This document shows, in pieces, positions 12,831-24,094 of a stretch of DNA of 64,000 nucleotides. The position numbers and the translations under genes were made by a program. The stretch is taken from the NCBI GenBank assembly GCA_037976565.1, contig CP137675.1, positions 5,342,364 to 5,406,363 of the forward strand. Reading direction: 5' to 3'. The notes beneath the pieces are model-generated. The model saw nothing but the letters and a program-made list of their open reading frames with translations, was not told where the DNA came from and did no database searches. Positions within the stretch are counted from its first letter, which is position 1. Each line of letters begins with the position of its first letter. The stretch comes from Mesocentrotus franciscanus (Eukaryota > Echinodermata > Echinoidea > Camarodonta > Strongylocentrotidae).

Positions 12831-13361
12831 CATATGGGTTGTTTTACAATCAGGGTACACACTTTGTCTCACTTGGGGTGAAAAAAAAAGTTCCTTTGAT
12901 TATTCTGAATTTTTGTTTGTGTGTTGTATACATGTTACTGGTAAAGTCTGTAAAATTTCAGGGCTACAAGTGTCAAACTTTTTTTTTTCAAGCATGAAAC
13001 ATGTCCTTAATGAAAAAAATAGGGTCAAGTGTCACCTGATGACATTATGCAGAAAGAAAATATTTATTGTTTCTTTGGGTGAATGTGAATGACATAGTTT
13101 GATAACTTGATGATATGAAATCAGAATACAACTAATTTTTTCAAGTGCAAAATGGTTTTATTCATGTAAAATTCAGTTTTGCATCTGTTCATACCACAAT
13201 ATGATGGACTGACAGCATGAAGTTACTGATAAAAAAAAACACAGAGCAGTTTGACTCTATATTCTGTACTGCATAGCTACACATGGTAAGGGTGCTTTTG
13301 CAAACCAAGTTCCAGAATAAAAGTATAAATGGTTCTTAAAATATGTGGCGTCAAAAAACTG

Positions 13362-13960
13362 TTCGGAGAGGACAATTTTGTAGTTCGGAGAGGACATTAT
13401 TTTTGACATGCAGTTGGAACTGCCCGATACAAATATGATTCATTATTTCATGGCATAAATGAAACTGGATATATGTAAGGTTTATTAGAACATATTTTAT
13501 CCCTGTTAGCACCCATTTATGATCTGCATATACATATACATTGTAGATCTTCAATCACCCATCGTAGAGATATTTTCTTCTCCCTCACTTTAAGACTTAC
13601 TAAAACCTGGATTCACATTGGACTAATTATTGTCAGAAGGTACTGTACCTGGACAATAATGTGATTCTATAGTTACACTGTACAAGTATTTAGGAATAGT
13701 TTTGGAGTTCGGGAGATTTTACATGCTTTATACTAAAATTCGGAGAGGACATTGTTTTTTGACATATGATTGGTTTATGCTAGTAATCCATCTTTCCTTA
13801 TAAATGTGTGCAACTTATGTAGAATCTTATTATTTCATGGCATAAATGAAACTGTATATACATGTATACATGTATGTAAGGTTTATTAGAACATATTTTA
13901 TCCCTGTTAGAAACCCATTTATGATCTGCATATAGATCTTCAATCTCCCACCAGAGAGAA
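13362..13960 (+). repeat. tandem duplication, about 355-bp period
   Basis: TTCGGAGAGGACAT at 13384 and again at 13739 begins two related units. Both then contain TTATTTCATGGCATAAATGA, AGGTTTATTAGAACATATTT, ATCCCTGTTAG, CCCATTTATGATCTGCATAT and a CTCCCTCACT end. Further copies of the leading motif lie at 13362, 16205, 16370 and 16548 (plus) and 15855-15867 (minus). Confidence 0.7.
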
Positions 13961-14419
13961 ATTAATTTCTCCCTCACTTACGGTCACAATACAAAGAGTA
14001 GACATTGCAAAAAAGAAGTGAGAGATCGGGGGTACAGAAAATAATACAAAATGATGAGCTGCATGTGGGGTTGAGAAGAAGATGAGGAAAGAGAAATGCG
14101 CATTAGAAAGTAGAGTAGAGAATGACCTTGTTTGACATGAGGACGTGGACAAAAATAAATGGGTGATATAATTCAATGAGGTTCGTAAGATTGTAATAAA
14201 AACAATTTCAATTTTTTCTTAAAAATAGTAATCTATGGAGCATTTTTTATTTCACTACTTAAAGAATTCCATAACTTTGGAGTTTGGACCTTCATATATA
14301 AATGTATTTTGAGCTAAGAGGGACCGCAAGAGAGGTCAATGAAAATCTTCTGAGTGTCCTGTTGCGTATTTATGAACTGAGCTATTTAAAAAAAAACATT
14401 TCTTGAAAAATCTATATGG

Positions 14420-15705
14420 CGACATATTATTTTTATAATTATAAATAAATTGACCTATTTGGAAAAAAATATAAGTCTTTTACCTTTAGTATCTTACTTA
14501 AATAAAATAAAGAGTCTCTTTGGGAGTGAAAGGGGCAATTAAAAATAATACAAATAATCTTCTTTTGTAATAAAAACACTTTATCTAATGATGTTTGATG
14601 TGTGTTACCCCAAACTAAGAGATCATAATTCAAGCATGGGAGGATCATAGAACTACACGTATAAAGCATTATTAATGAATTAAGAGGAAGATATGTCTTT
14701 ACTTTGTAACTGATACCAATATTTTCTAGAAATAATTTTACAAATGTTGTTGATGTGATTTTTCCAAGAAAGCTTTTTATCAAATTATACCTAAAAATTT
14801 ATTGAATGAAACACACTCCGATGGGGTATTTTCCAAAACTATGTTTGCTGGCAACGAATCTATAGATTTACTAAACATATATTTCGTTTTCTGGAGATTC
14901 AAAGATAATTTGTTCGCTCTAATCCACAATAAAATATTACACATTTCAATATTAATTATTTCAACTAATCGATGAGAGTCTTTGTGAGAAAAAATTATTT
15001 TGTGTCGTCAGCAAAAAGTTCAAAAGACAAAATATCAGATGATTGACAAAAGTCAATATAAAATAATTAAGAGTGGGCCTAATATGTTTAACCTTGTGGA
15101 ACGCCACAATTTATATTACGAAAAGCTGAAGAGTTGTCATTTAAAAATACATACTGCTTTCTACCCCAAAGATAGCTCCTGAACCACTCCAAGGCCATCA
15201 TACGTACACCATAATAGGCGCATTTATACTGTCAAATACCTCATTTAAAAAGCTGCGATGTTTTCCCCTACCGTTTACACTTGCGCTGAAACATCACCGA
15301 CTGAATTAAAGCTCAGTGTTGTTTTGGCATGTTTTGGTTGGTAATGCGCATGTGCGGTCTTCCCGACCTTTGACCCTAGCCCTGCCATTACATTGGTAAC
15401 AATCAAGAAGTGCTGAAGGTCACGTGCCAAACATTGCGATGTTTCACCTGCAACCGTTTACATTACCAAACATCACCAAACATCATGTGGACATGTAAAA
15501 AAATTACACTCCGGCTTGGAATGTTTCTGGCTTGGCGGTTTGGCGTAGTTGCCTATCAAACGTCACTGAAAGATCGCGATCAGGCCTTGGTTTGGCATCT
15601 TTTGGCGTGTTTGGTTGCAAGTGTCAATGGCCCTTTTGTGAAAGTTTATTAAGTAAAATATCGTGGTTAATCGTGTCAAGGCCTTTATATGCCACACACT
15701 GTATA
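14420..15705 (-). mobile_element. non-LTR retrotransposon (LINE) reverse-transcriptase remnant, interrupted
   Basis: The minus strand encodes broken reverse-transcriptase motifs in the right order: KALDTINHDILLNKLS (about 15705-15635), then after an interruption YYGVRMMALEWFRSYL, a GVPQG box followed at once by a stop (about 15100), an FADDT active-site box (near 15010-14995), and a C-terminal part with ILPCLNYDLLVWGN and FLLQKKIICIIFN (14783-14439). This is the usual end of CR1/L2/Jockey-type LINE polymerases. Stops and frame changes show it is dead. Confidence 0.75.
15220..15630. mobile_element. insertion splitting the LINE remnant
   Basis: The reverse-transcriptase reading is continuous on both sides (KLS | YYGVR) if roughly 405 bp are removed. 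The insert is rich in CATCACC, TTTACAC and TTTGG motifs and has only weak end similarity (GGCGCATTTATACTGTCAA against GGGCCATTGACACTTGCAA). Edges are good to about 10 bases. Confidence 0.5.
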
Positions 15706-16953
15706 CAATGTCATTGCAGAAATATATATGAAGACTAGGACAAAGCATCCCCACACCCAATAGTATAACAGCAACAAATTACCCACTTGTTCTATGTGAT
15801 TAACCTGAATATGAAGACTTTTGATGGAAGTATGTAAATATGTCAAAAAACTACTGTCCTCTCCGAAACCAAAGAGATAATGTATGTAGATGGTAATCAT
15901 AGTAGCATTTCATCATTGTATAGTTGATTAACAGTACTGATAATGTCGAAAGGTATAAACACACACAATAAATGCATTTAAATGGATGGAAAGTCTTAAT
16001 TCTTCGAGATATACATTACATCATGGAATTATAGGGGGTGAAAGTAGGTTGTGAATGGATAGAATTAAAAAACTTCCCATTAAATAACAGGAATATGTTA
16101 GATTGTAATACCCACCTCATGATAAATCAAAATCGGGCTAGTTTTTGTAAATCCATGCACTTGTAGACTGTTATTACAGTCATTTATCCATCTACTGATT
16201 ATGGGTCGGAGAGGACATTTTGTTTGACACCTACAAAATCAGTGTGAATATTAAACTAAAGAAACATTATCTATTGCACATGATAAAACAATGTTTGGTC
16301 TACTAATAACATAAGTTGGTTTCAAAATGTGGCTCTTCTTGAAGGAGTGCTGATAAAAAATGTCACTTTTTCGGAGAGGACACTTTTTGACCCCGCCCCG
16401 ACAAACAAATTTGAAACGCGCATTTACCAAATACTGAGTAAGTGTGGGAAAAGTCAATATCATAATTTTGTAAGATATTAGTGACTCTTTTCAAGGAGGA
16501 AAATATAATTCATTGAGTGCAGTCTTACTTAAAATTATTACGCTGGTTTCGGAGAGGACATTTTTTGACCCCATTTGCACCTCATTTTTGGTGCAAAGTC
16601 AAAATTGGCAGATTTGCCAAAATCTTACACCCAATTCAGCTCTTACATAGACCCGTTGGAAGAGTTAATTCTGATAGTTGATAATGTTTATTGGGTATGT
16701 ATGTCAGATATGCACATGTTCAAACTTTGCAAAAAATGAAATGAGACAGCGAAAATGCAAAAAAATGGCATATAATTATATATTTTGAAAAGTAGTTGCT
16801 TGTTTCAAACAATTTCTTCGCTGTTGTAGGTTGATCTGACGGTGCCAAATAGTTGACCAAGGAAGATTTTCCTTGGTTGTTCATTGTTTTTTTTTTAACG
16901 GCCATCAAAGTGACTTTTTCTATTGTGTACCCTGATTGTAAAACAACCCATAT

Positions 16954-18326
16954 CTCCAAATGGAAAAGTTAACACTCATCCTACACAGTCACAAAACTTT
17001 GGTACAAACTATATGCTTATGCAACTACTGTACTTCACATTAATCACAACGTTACAATGAAACTACAAGTACCGGGTACTTGTACTACTTAAAATAAAAA
17101 ATCACAGGCGAACTTACACGTGTATCGCGGAAATAAGACAATGATGTTTATCTCTCAATGGCTGAACTGCTTCTGACTACTACATGTAGGGGTGAAGTTC
17201 ATATTGCGTGGTATTTATACCCTCTGTAGTCTACAGGTTGTAGATCTCAAAACCCTAGACCGGTGAAGGTCCTGATCTATGATCATGATTGGTCAGCACA
17301 ACAGGGCAAGTGAAAGCTCAACTTTGCAAAATAGTCAGAACTGAAATTCCATCACCGTATACATTTATCTATTATTGAACCACCAAGCAAACATTACCAG
17401 TGATGGTAATAATTGGGGAAGGATACAAATGAAGGTCTGTGATGTAGACTAATCAAGATCCTGCAAAATTCCCCTTTCCAGTCAAAACAACTCATTGATA
17501 AGACCACAGTCCAGTAAACAGACTATCATGACTAATGTACATGTACATGTACATGCCTCCTTGTTTGACATATTTCTTGTACTTTGGCTTTGTGCATACA
17601 TACATATACATGTACATGTATCTACTAACTCCAGAGTTTAAAAACAAGACCTCTAAAATTAGGTACTTTTATAATCTTAATCTGTGTCACTAGACTGCCC
17701 TAAATGCTCAACATTTTTTGCTTGACATTCATAGCAGTATCAATGTGTCATAGCTATTAGCTAAACACATGTAGGGATCTCCCTTCAATCTGCATAATGA
17801 TGATGTCATAATGCCTTCCTAAATATATAAGCCTCCTATGGGGAATCATGTGGCTCATCGGAACCTACGTAGTCACTACGTACCACTTTCATAGTTCTTG
17901 AACACCAAAGCAGTCTCAACATGTCTAAGCTGTACAAGGGATGACCAGGGGGATTCCCCCATCATTAGCATACACGTACACTGCATTGATGATGTGATAC
18001 AAATAATGTCTGGTATTCACTATATACAGTACATGTACAACAATAGCCAAGGTCACTAGGTGTAGCCCATGTTTAATTTACTTAATGAACAGAGAAAGGG
18101 TGATAACCCTTCATCATTTGGCATGCCGCATTGATGATGTCATCTGCAATTGGCCAATCAGTAACCAAGACTTTCCTTTGTGTTACATGTATATCTATCT
18201 CATGAAGATGGCATTCCTTTAGAGTATATAAGCCAAGCACTTGCAAAAAAAAAAGTTCATTGTTACATCAACTCATCTTGACCCCCTTCTATTTGACATT
18301 TGCCTCTTTGTTCCCATCTTCATTCC

Positions 18327-18329
<3 letters not shown>
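16954..18329. other. gene-free repeat-rich stretch
   Basis: No exon is supported. It holds ACATGTAC clusters (17535-17555, 17600-17620) and a degenerate motif with GATGATGTCAT and TATATAAGCC at about 17800-17835 and 18130-18235, perhaps an old tandem duplication. Confidence 0.4.

Positions 18330-18374
<45 letters not shown>
18330..18374. repeat. (CT)n microsatellite
   Basis: Uninterrupted CT dinucleotides over about 45 bases. The apparent Ser/Leu and Arg/Glu reading frames across it are repeat artefacts. Confidence 0.95.
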
Positions 18375-18375
<1 letters not shown>

Positions 18376-18866
18376 AGGAACCAACACATTTCAGCATCAT
18401 ACAGTAATACTGTCAATACATGTAACTGAAAATTGAATGCAATCTGTGCCACATCACTAAAATCCTTTGGCAAGATTTTAATCTACATGTACTACATGTA
18501 CATTTACCAGGAAAATGGGTGGAATCAATTCCTTAGAACTCTACTGTGCTAGAGTACCGTAATAGTAGCTATTAAACTAACAATGCTGAAGTTGATTTAC
18601 TGGAGTGCCAGGTGAGTCAAGTGTGACAGACATAAGTGCCATACAAACACCCCCACGATCACTCACATAAGCATGATTTAATGATTGTTGACTCAATTAG
18701 ATGGGCACAGAAACTACAGGCTTAGTGCCTTCAGGTCACAGACTTACAGTGATAGTTTATTAATTCAACGTATCCACATGTCTTAAAAGGCTACACAACA
18801 CTTTGTATGTAATAACCATGTACATGTACATCTGGATCTATATTTTCCTCTTCAAAAAGTCACTTT

Positions 18867-19246
18867 AGGCCAAATAACAAAAATAACGTGTTTCTTGTCC
18901 GGACTTTTAAAAAAAAGAGGAGGAGGCAGGGCATTTCTATTTACTATTTAGCAATTTTTTGCTATTTTTTTCCAAGATGGCTGCCATGCTAATTATAGCT
19001 TGCCAAACCTATTTATTCACATACCGGTATACACTGTATTGTGCTATGTGAGTATACTGATGCAATGTATTATAAAAAAGATTTGTATCACTTTAGAAGC
19101 TATTTAAACAAAATGTATATCACAGGCCTTTTGGGGGGCTTTTTTTTTTCTTCTTCTGAATAGTTAATAAATAGTATTAAAAAAGGAGGCGGCGACCAAA
19201 AAGGAGGCGGGGGGACGAGAAACACTTCATTTTTGTTATTTGGCCT
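18867..19246. mobile_element. TIR element (MITE-like), about 380 bp
   Basis: Left end AGGCCAAATAACAAAAATAA, continuing CGTGTTTCTTGTCC, matches the inverted right end AGGCCAAATAACAAAAATGA, continuing AGTGTTTCTCGTCC: about 34 bp of inverted repeat with few mismatches. The interior has poly-T and AAAGGAGGCGG repeats and no ORF. No clear target duplication. Confidence 0.7.
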
Positions 19247-19790
19247 CATGGATAGATGAAAACTGTTTAAAATTCTGAAGTGATGAAGATTGAAACTGTT
19301 GAATAATCATATGGGTGGGAAAAATAGAGACTGCCCACCATATTAACTCAATCATACAAGAACAAGTTCCTGGAGCTGCCATCCATTCATACATGTACAG
19401 TACATGTACACATAGGCCCTACATTTGATTTGATTTTCCAGCCTGATGCAACGATTTCAAGTAGGAATAACTCTACTATGATTGGTTTGTACAATTCAAA
19501 TTTCAACGTTTTTGAAAATAATTTTGTTCTGAAGTGATCTTAGATCTACCATGGTTAATGGTGCATTGGTCACTTGACAGTATTTAACTGTTAAAGAATA
19601 GTATTTTATTGTTAAATAAGTTTAGTATTTAACTGTTACATAAGTTAAGCAATAAATTACTCCCTGGATTCCAAGAGTGGCCAGTGAATAGCCAACTCAG
19701 AATCCCCATTGTTCTGATTTGGATAACAACCTAATAATGAGGAAGGTTGACATAATTTAAGTTTCTTTAGATCTTCTTCTTATCTTCCTC

Positions 19791-19805
19791 CTGCTCTTCC
19801 TTCCT

Positions 19806-19841
<36 letters not shown>

Positions 19842-20045
19842 TCCTTCTTCTTCTTCTTCTTCTTCTTCTTCTTCTTCTTCTTCTTCTTCTTCTAATACCT
19901 TCCTTGAAGTTCATTCCTTCTTCTTCTCTGACAACTTTTCTTCTTCTTCTTCTTCTTCTTCTTCTAATACCTTCCTTGAAGTTCCTTCCTTCTTCTTCTC
20001 TGACAACTTCTCTTCTTCTTCCTGCCTTCTTCCTTCATCCTTCAT
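19791..20045. repeat. (TTTC)n / (TTC)n microsatellite with internal duplication
   Basis: TTTC repeats pass into TTC repeats. A segment with AATACCTTCCTTGAAGTT and CTTCTTCTCTGACAACTT then appears twice, each time following a TTC array, so a larger unit has been duplicated. Confidence 0.9.
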
Positions 20046-20197
20046 CAAATAAATTATAAATAATTAACTAATAGATTTTAAAGAATTTCTGATTTCCGGA
20101 CAATTATTTCTGTCTAACCTGTCAGTGTAAACTAAATTTGTAACCGGAACAGCTCTTGTTTAATAAACATATAATAAATAGAGGTCTAGGCCTAATA

Positions 20198-20693
20198 TAG
20201 ACCGAAAATTTCTGTCTCTTTCGTTTGTTAGCCTCTGATTTGGGTAGGGTCGGCTCCTCTCTTTAGAGACAGAAGCCGACCATAGGCGCTCCTGTACAAA
20301 CATTTTGGCCATGGATGTCAATGGATGACGTCATCTTCCTTCATGCGCAGTAACAGTTTAAAATATGGCTGCAAGAATTTCAACACGGAGCTCAATTTCG
20401 GCGATGAAAATCCAGAAAAAAGACCCTTAAACGCATCATACAGTCAATCTGGTAAGTGGAACCGATGTATATTATTATTAGCCTAGGCCTAATTTACAAT
20501 AATAAATGCATAGGATATGCGTCGGGTAAAATGTAGTATTTTGGGCAAAGAGTTTTGGGCAAAGAGTTTTGGCCATAAATGGCCAAAATGTTTGTACAGG
20601 AGCGCCTATGGTCGGCTTCTATCTCTAAAGAGAGGAGCCGACCCTACCCAAATCAGAGGCTAACGAACGAAAGAGACAGAAATTTTCGGTCTA
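20198..20693. mobile_element. foldback element, shortened copy
   Basis: 114-bp inverted terminal arms (20198-20311 and 20580-20693) begin TAGACCGAAAATTTCTGTCT. The interior (20312-20579) retains only the right half of the longer family member at 26770-27462: the TGACGTCA core (20326-20333), an ATG at 20365 with a 21-codon frame, and a consensus splice donor CTG|GTAAGTGG at 20452. Flanks GGCCTAATA and GGCCTATAG look like a decayed 9-bp target duplication. The inner part of the left arm is missing. Confidence 0.85.
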
Positions 20694-20707
20694 GGCCTAT
20701 AGTAATA

Positions 20708-20747
20708 TAACTCCAGGGAGCTCCGACGTCGGAGCTCCCCGGAGTTA
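20708..20747. repeat. 40-bp palindrome, zero spacer
   Basis: It is centred on GAC|GTC with 20-bp arms reading TAACTCC...GGAGTTA and one mismatch (A at 20715 against C at 20740). It is related to the palindrome at 26227-26278. Confidence 0.85.
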
Positions 20748-21887
20748 ATACAAATTAATACTATAGAGCAAAAGACATATCATGACTCATGTGTCTTAAA
20801 TTTTACGACATAGAAAATTTAACAACGATCGATGAACAGGCATAGTCCTATAGGCTATAGGCTTAGCATCGCTGGATTAAACTTAAAGTAAACTTAAAGT
20901 AAACTTAGTAAAGTAAAGTAAAGTAAGTACCGGCTGCCTTACACCATCGATGCCGATGGCCATGACCATGGGCCGTGCATGCCCGTGGGCACGTCCGTGG
21001 GCATAGGCCGTGGCCGTGGTTGCGCGCTTGGCATACGCTCACGGTTGGCTCGGGTGAGCTGAGCCTGAGGTCTTCGACTCAGCTCCGGAGCGCTTGCGCA
21101 CTCGCATTTTCAGGCTCAATTATAGCCTCAAAGACGGTCAGGCAAAGTGAATCAAATAGGACTGGACAACAATGAAATATCTAGATCTGGTTATAAATAC
21201 ATAACACTGACATACATCATACTCATAGAACTCACCTGACGGCCCTTTAGTTTTGCTCAGTGGACACTCATCTCAGCTCCAAGTAACTAATTAATTTAAT
21301 TTACCGGTGTCCGAACCTAGCCTTATTGCATGACACCGAATGATTACTTTTACAATATGGTATTAAATGGCAGATAGATTACAATTTTGATCTATACATA
21401 GAAATCATTTCTATTTTATACATTGACTATAGTGATGTTTAATTTTATTTGGGTGCAATAAGTATAACTGTTCGTTAATCTATAATAATATAATAAACAG
21501 AATTGAAAATAATGAAATCCTTGATTTAGTTTATTCACAAGAATTTAGATTCTACCTTAGCTTCTGAATATGGCAGAATGTGCAAAAATTTCATTCCGCT
21601 TACTGTATTTCATATTTCAGAACGAGCTGGAAATGAATAAAATAAATTGATTGAGGAAATAGATTAACTCGAAATGTAAAGAAAACAAAATGCATGTCGA
21701 TTGGGACTTGTTCACAGGTGAAGAACAAGGAACTACAAATTTATGTTAAAGCCCCTCTGCACTAAAGTTTGGCCAGGAGGGATTAGAGGGATTAGCGTGG
21801 TCACTAGCTGACAGGTGGTTATCATCAACTCAGCTCTCCATTAACATAAGAAAAAGAGGATCATGGGGACCAACAGGCACCGCTTAG
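20748..21887. other. gene-free interval between repeats
   Basis: It contains short (AAAGT)n-like repeats near 20880-20925 and a GC-rich stretch with repeated GGCC(A/G)TG and CCGTGG words at about 20945-21025. No convincing exon. The last 8 bases (CCGCTTAG) are the left target duplication of the next element. Confidence 0.5.
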
Positions 21888-23449
21888 CAGAGGCGGCCCT
21901 CCGGGGGGCACAGTGCCCTCCCACTTTTTCAAGCACCCAAAAAGTGCCCCTTTTTACATAGAAAAAGTGCCCCTTTAACTTTGTAAGAAGTGCCCCTTTT
22001 TACATAGGAATAGTGCCCCTTTCACATTCACAAGTGCCCTTATTAATTTGTAAAAGTGCCCTTTCCTTTTCAACATTGATAAGTGCCCTTTCATTTGGAC
22101 ACGTGCCCCTTTTACTTCCCATTTTCCTTGCAATAAGTGTCCATTTTCCATTCTCATAAGTGCCCTTTTAATCTCTAGTAAGTGCCCCTTTTCAGGTACG
22201 AGAAGTGCCTCTTTTCACTTTTGATAAGTGCTCCCTTCACCTTTGATAATTGCCCTATTCAAATCTGAGAGGTGCCTCTTTTACTTTGACAAGTGCCCCT
22301 TTTCCTTTGTAAGAAGTGCCCCTTTCCCTTTTAATAACTACTCCCATTTGATCTCGGATAAGCGCACCTTATATTTTCACATGTGCCCCCTTTCCTTCCT
22401 AATAAGTGCCCCTTTTCCTAATGATAAGTGCCCCATTAAAAAAGAGTCCCTTCCCTTCTCATAAGTGCCCCTTCTCTTGTAAATAACCCTTTTCAAGTAC
22501 GAGCAAATACTCCTTTTCACTTCAGATAAGTGCCCCTTCACCTCCGATAAATGCCCCCTTTAAAAATCTGATCGGTGCCCATTTTCTTTCAACTAATTCA
22601 CATTTTCCTTTATCATAAGTGCCCCTTTTCATTGACATAAGTGCCCCTTTCTATATCTGGTCATTGCCCCTTTTCAGGTGCCATAAGTGCCTCTTTTCAC
22701 CTCTGATAATTTCCCTTTTAACAATGATACGTGCCCCTTTTCCTTTCTAATAAGGGACCTATCCCCTTTTCATAAATGCCCCTTTTCACCTCTTATAAAT
22801 GCCCCTATCAAAATCTGATGGGGGCCCCTATTCCGTCGACAAATGCCCATTTCCTATTCTCATGACTGACTTTTTCATCCCTGGTGAGTGCCTGTTTTTG
22901 AGGGTGTAAGAAGTGCCCCATTTTCACCTCTGATAATTACTCTTTGTACTTTGACACATGCTCCTTTTCTTTTCTGATAAGTGTCCCCTTTTCCTCTCAT
23001 CATTAAACGCGCCCCTAATTTCAAGCGACTAAGAGCAATTTCCCCCAATGCTCGCTCGCTAGGCTCGCACGCATCTATAGATGATATACTTGTGTTACTT
23101 ATCAAAAGGTCTTTTCAGTCTTCCGTTATGAGAATGTGCTTATAACCCCATCCGGATTGGGTTTTTTCCTCTTTATAAGATGTAATTTTTCGCACTGCGA
23201 CCTCAAAAATCTTTAAAATTTTCCTCGCTCGCTTCGCTCGCTCTTAAGCAATATCTTGTATGGTGTATAAAGTGAAACAAATATTGAAATCATCCCTGAT
23301 AATGTAATCACAATGTAGGGGTATATACCAATGTCTGAAAAATTGTATATTTTCGCTTTGAGATTTCCCTTTGAAGGTGCCCTTTTCCCAAAAAGTGCCC
23401 CTTTTTCTTGATGCCCCCCCCCACTTTGGAAGTCGCTCGGCCGCCCCTG
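21888..23449. mobile_element. hAT-like non-autonomous element filled with a minisatellite
   Basis: Left end CAGAGGCGGCC and inverted right end CAGGGGCGGCC (10 of 11 match) are flanked by a perfect 8-bp duplication CCGCTTAG (21880-21887 and 23450-23457). An 8-bp duplication with CAG-GGCGG ends is typical of hAT transposons. The 1562-bp body has no transposase. Most of it is degenerate AAGTGCCCCTTTT-type repeats, plus a GCTCGCTTCGCTCGCTC stretch near 23219. Confidence 0.85.
21940..23000. repeat. degenerate minisatellite, AAGTGCCCCTTTT core, unit about 22-25 bp
   Basis: Dozens of units of the form (A)AGTGCCCCTTTTCCTTTNTGAT succeed each other, with variable linkers and many point differences. 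The frames seen across it on either strand are repeat artefacts rich in K/G/H or P/F. Confidence 0.9.
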
Positions 23450-23623
23450 CCGCTTAGGCATTGTTTTCTATATAGAGGGAGCAAGTAGCTACAAGTAGTA
23501 CAGTGGGGCTTTAAGTGCAACAAACACGTATACCTTGGAATGATAATTGACTCTTGCTACGGTTGGAATTGTCACATTCTTTGTCATATTTATGTAATAA
23601 ATTATTTGTTTTATCAGACGCAC

Positions 23624-24085
23624 ACTGGCGTACTGATGGGAGCCGGGGGCAGTTGCCCCCCCCCCCCACATTAAAATTTCAAACCCGTGGTTTATTTCTA
23701 ATTCGGTACCAGTGATTAACAAATGTTGCTGAAATGACATGATCTTCCGGGGGGTTTTTGGTGTAAATTATAAGTTTGTATGCGTTTGTTGGAAAATGAA
23801 AAATTCACAAATTTAAAGTCAGGCAAAAACCCCTAAAGTTCCCATTTTTACATAGGAAAGGTGCCCCCTTTTACTTCAGATAACGGCGCCCCTTTTTATG
23901 TCAAATATGTGCCTGTTCCACATTCTTAAAATGTGGAACATTCTCACCTCTGATAAGTGCCCCCTTTTTGACACGTGTCCCCTCCTTCTTATTTCTAATA
24001 AGTGCCCTTTTTCCTTCTGATAAGCGACCCCTTTTTAAAATAAGAACCACCTCCCCTTCTCATAAATGCCCCTACTCACACCTCT
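23624..24085. mobile_element. second, partial copy of the GTGCCCC minisatellite sequence
   Basis: A GGCGTACTGATGGGAGCC stretch and a C-run (23657-23668) precede a shorter tract of the same GTGCCCCTTTT repeats (23830-24075). Probably a related element; I found no clean ends. Confidence 0.5.
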
Positions 24086-24094
24086 GATATAACA

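Larger units (their letters stand above)
12832..16953. mobile_element. about 4.1-kb segment bounded by a perfect 30-bp inverted repeat
   Basis: 12832-12861 (ATATGGGTTGTTTTACAATC...) is repeated, identical over 30 of 30 bases, in inverted orientation at 16924-16953. Just inside, both ends carry a diverged GTACACA...TCACTT...poly-A stretch, so the inverted homology extends further. The interior has a LINE remnant and the TTCGGAGAGGACA repeats but no intact transposase. It could be a large TIR transposon or a pair of inverted solo repeats; I cannot tell which. Confidence 0.5.

Noticed and set aside
18241..18473. Ser/Leu and Arg/Glu repeat peptides on both strands
   Set aside because: Products of the (CT)n microsatellite.
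22228..22464. 78-codon frame rich in Phe/Pro/Ser
   Set aside because: It is a reading through the GTGCCCCTTTT minisatellite.
21888..23449. CRISPR array
   Set aside because: The repeat unit is degenerate, spacers are not unique or of fixed length, and the genome is eukaryotic.
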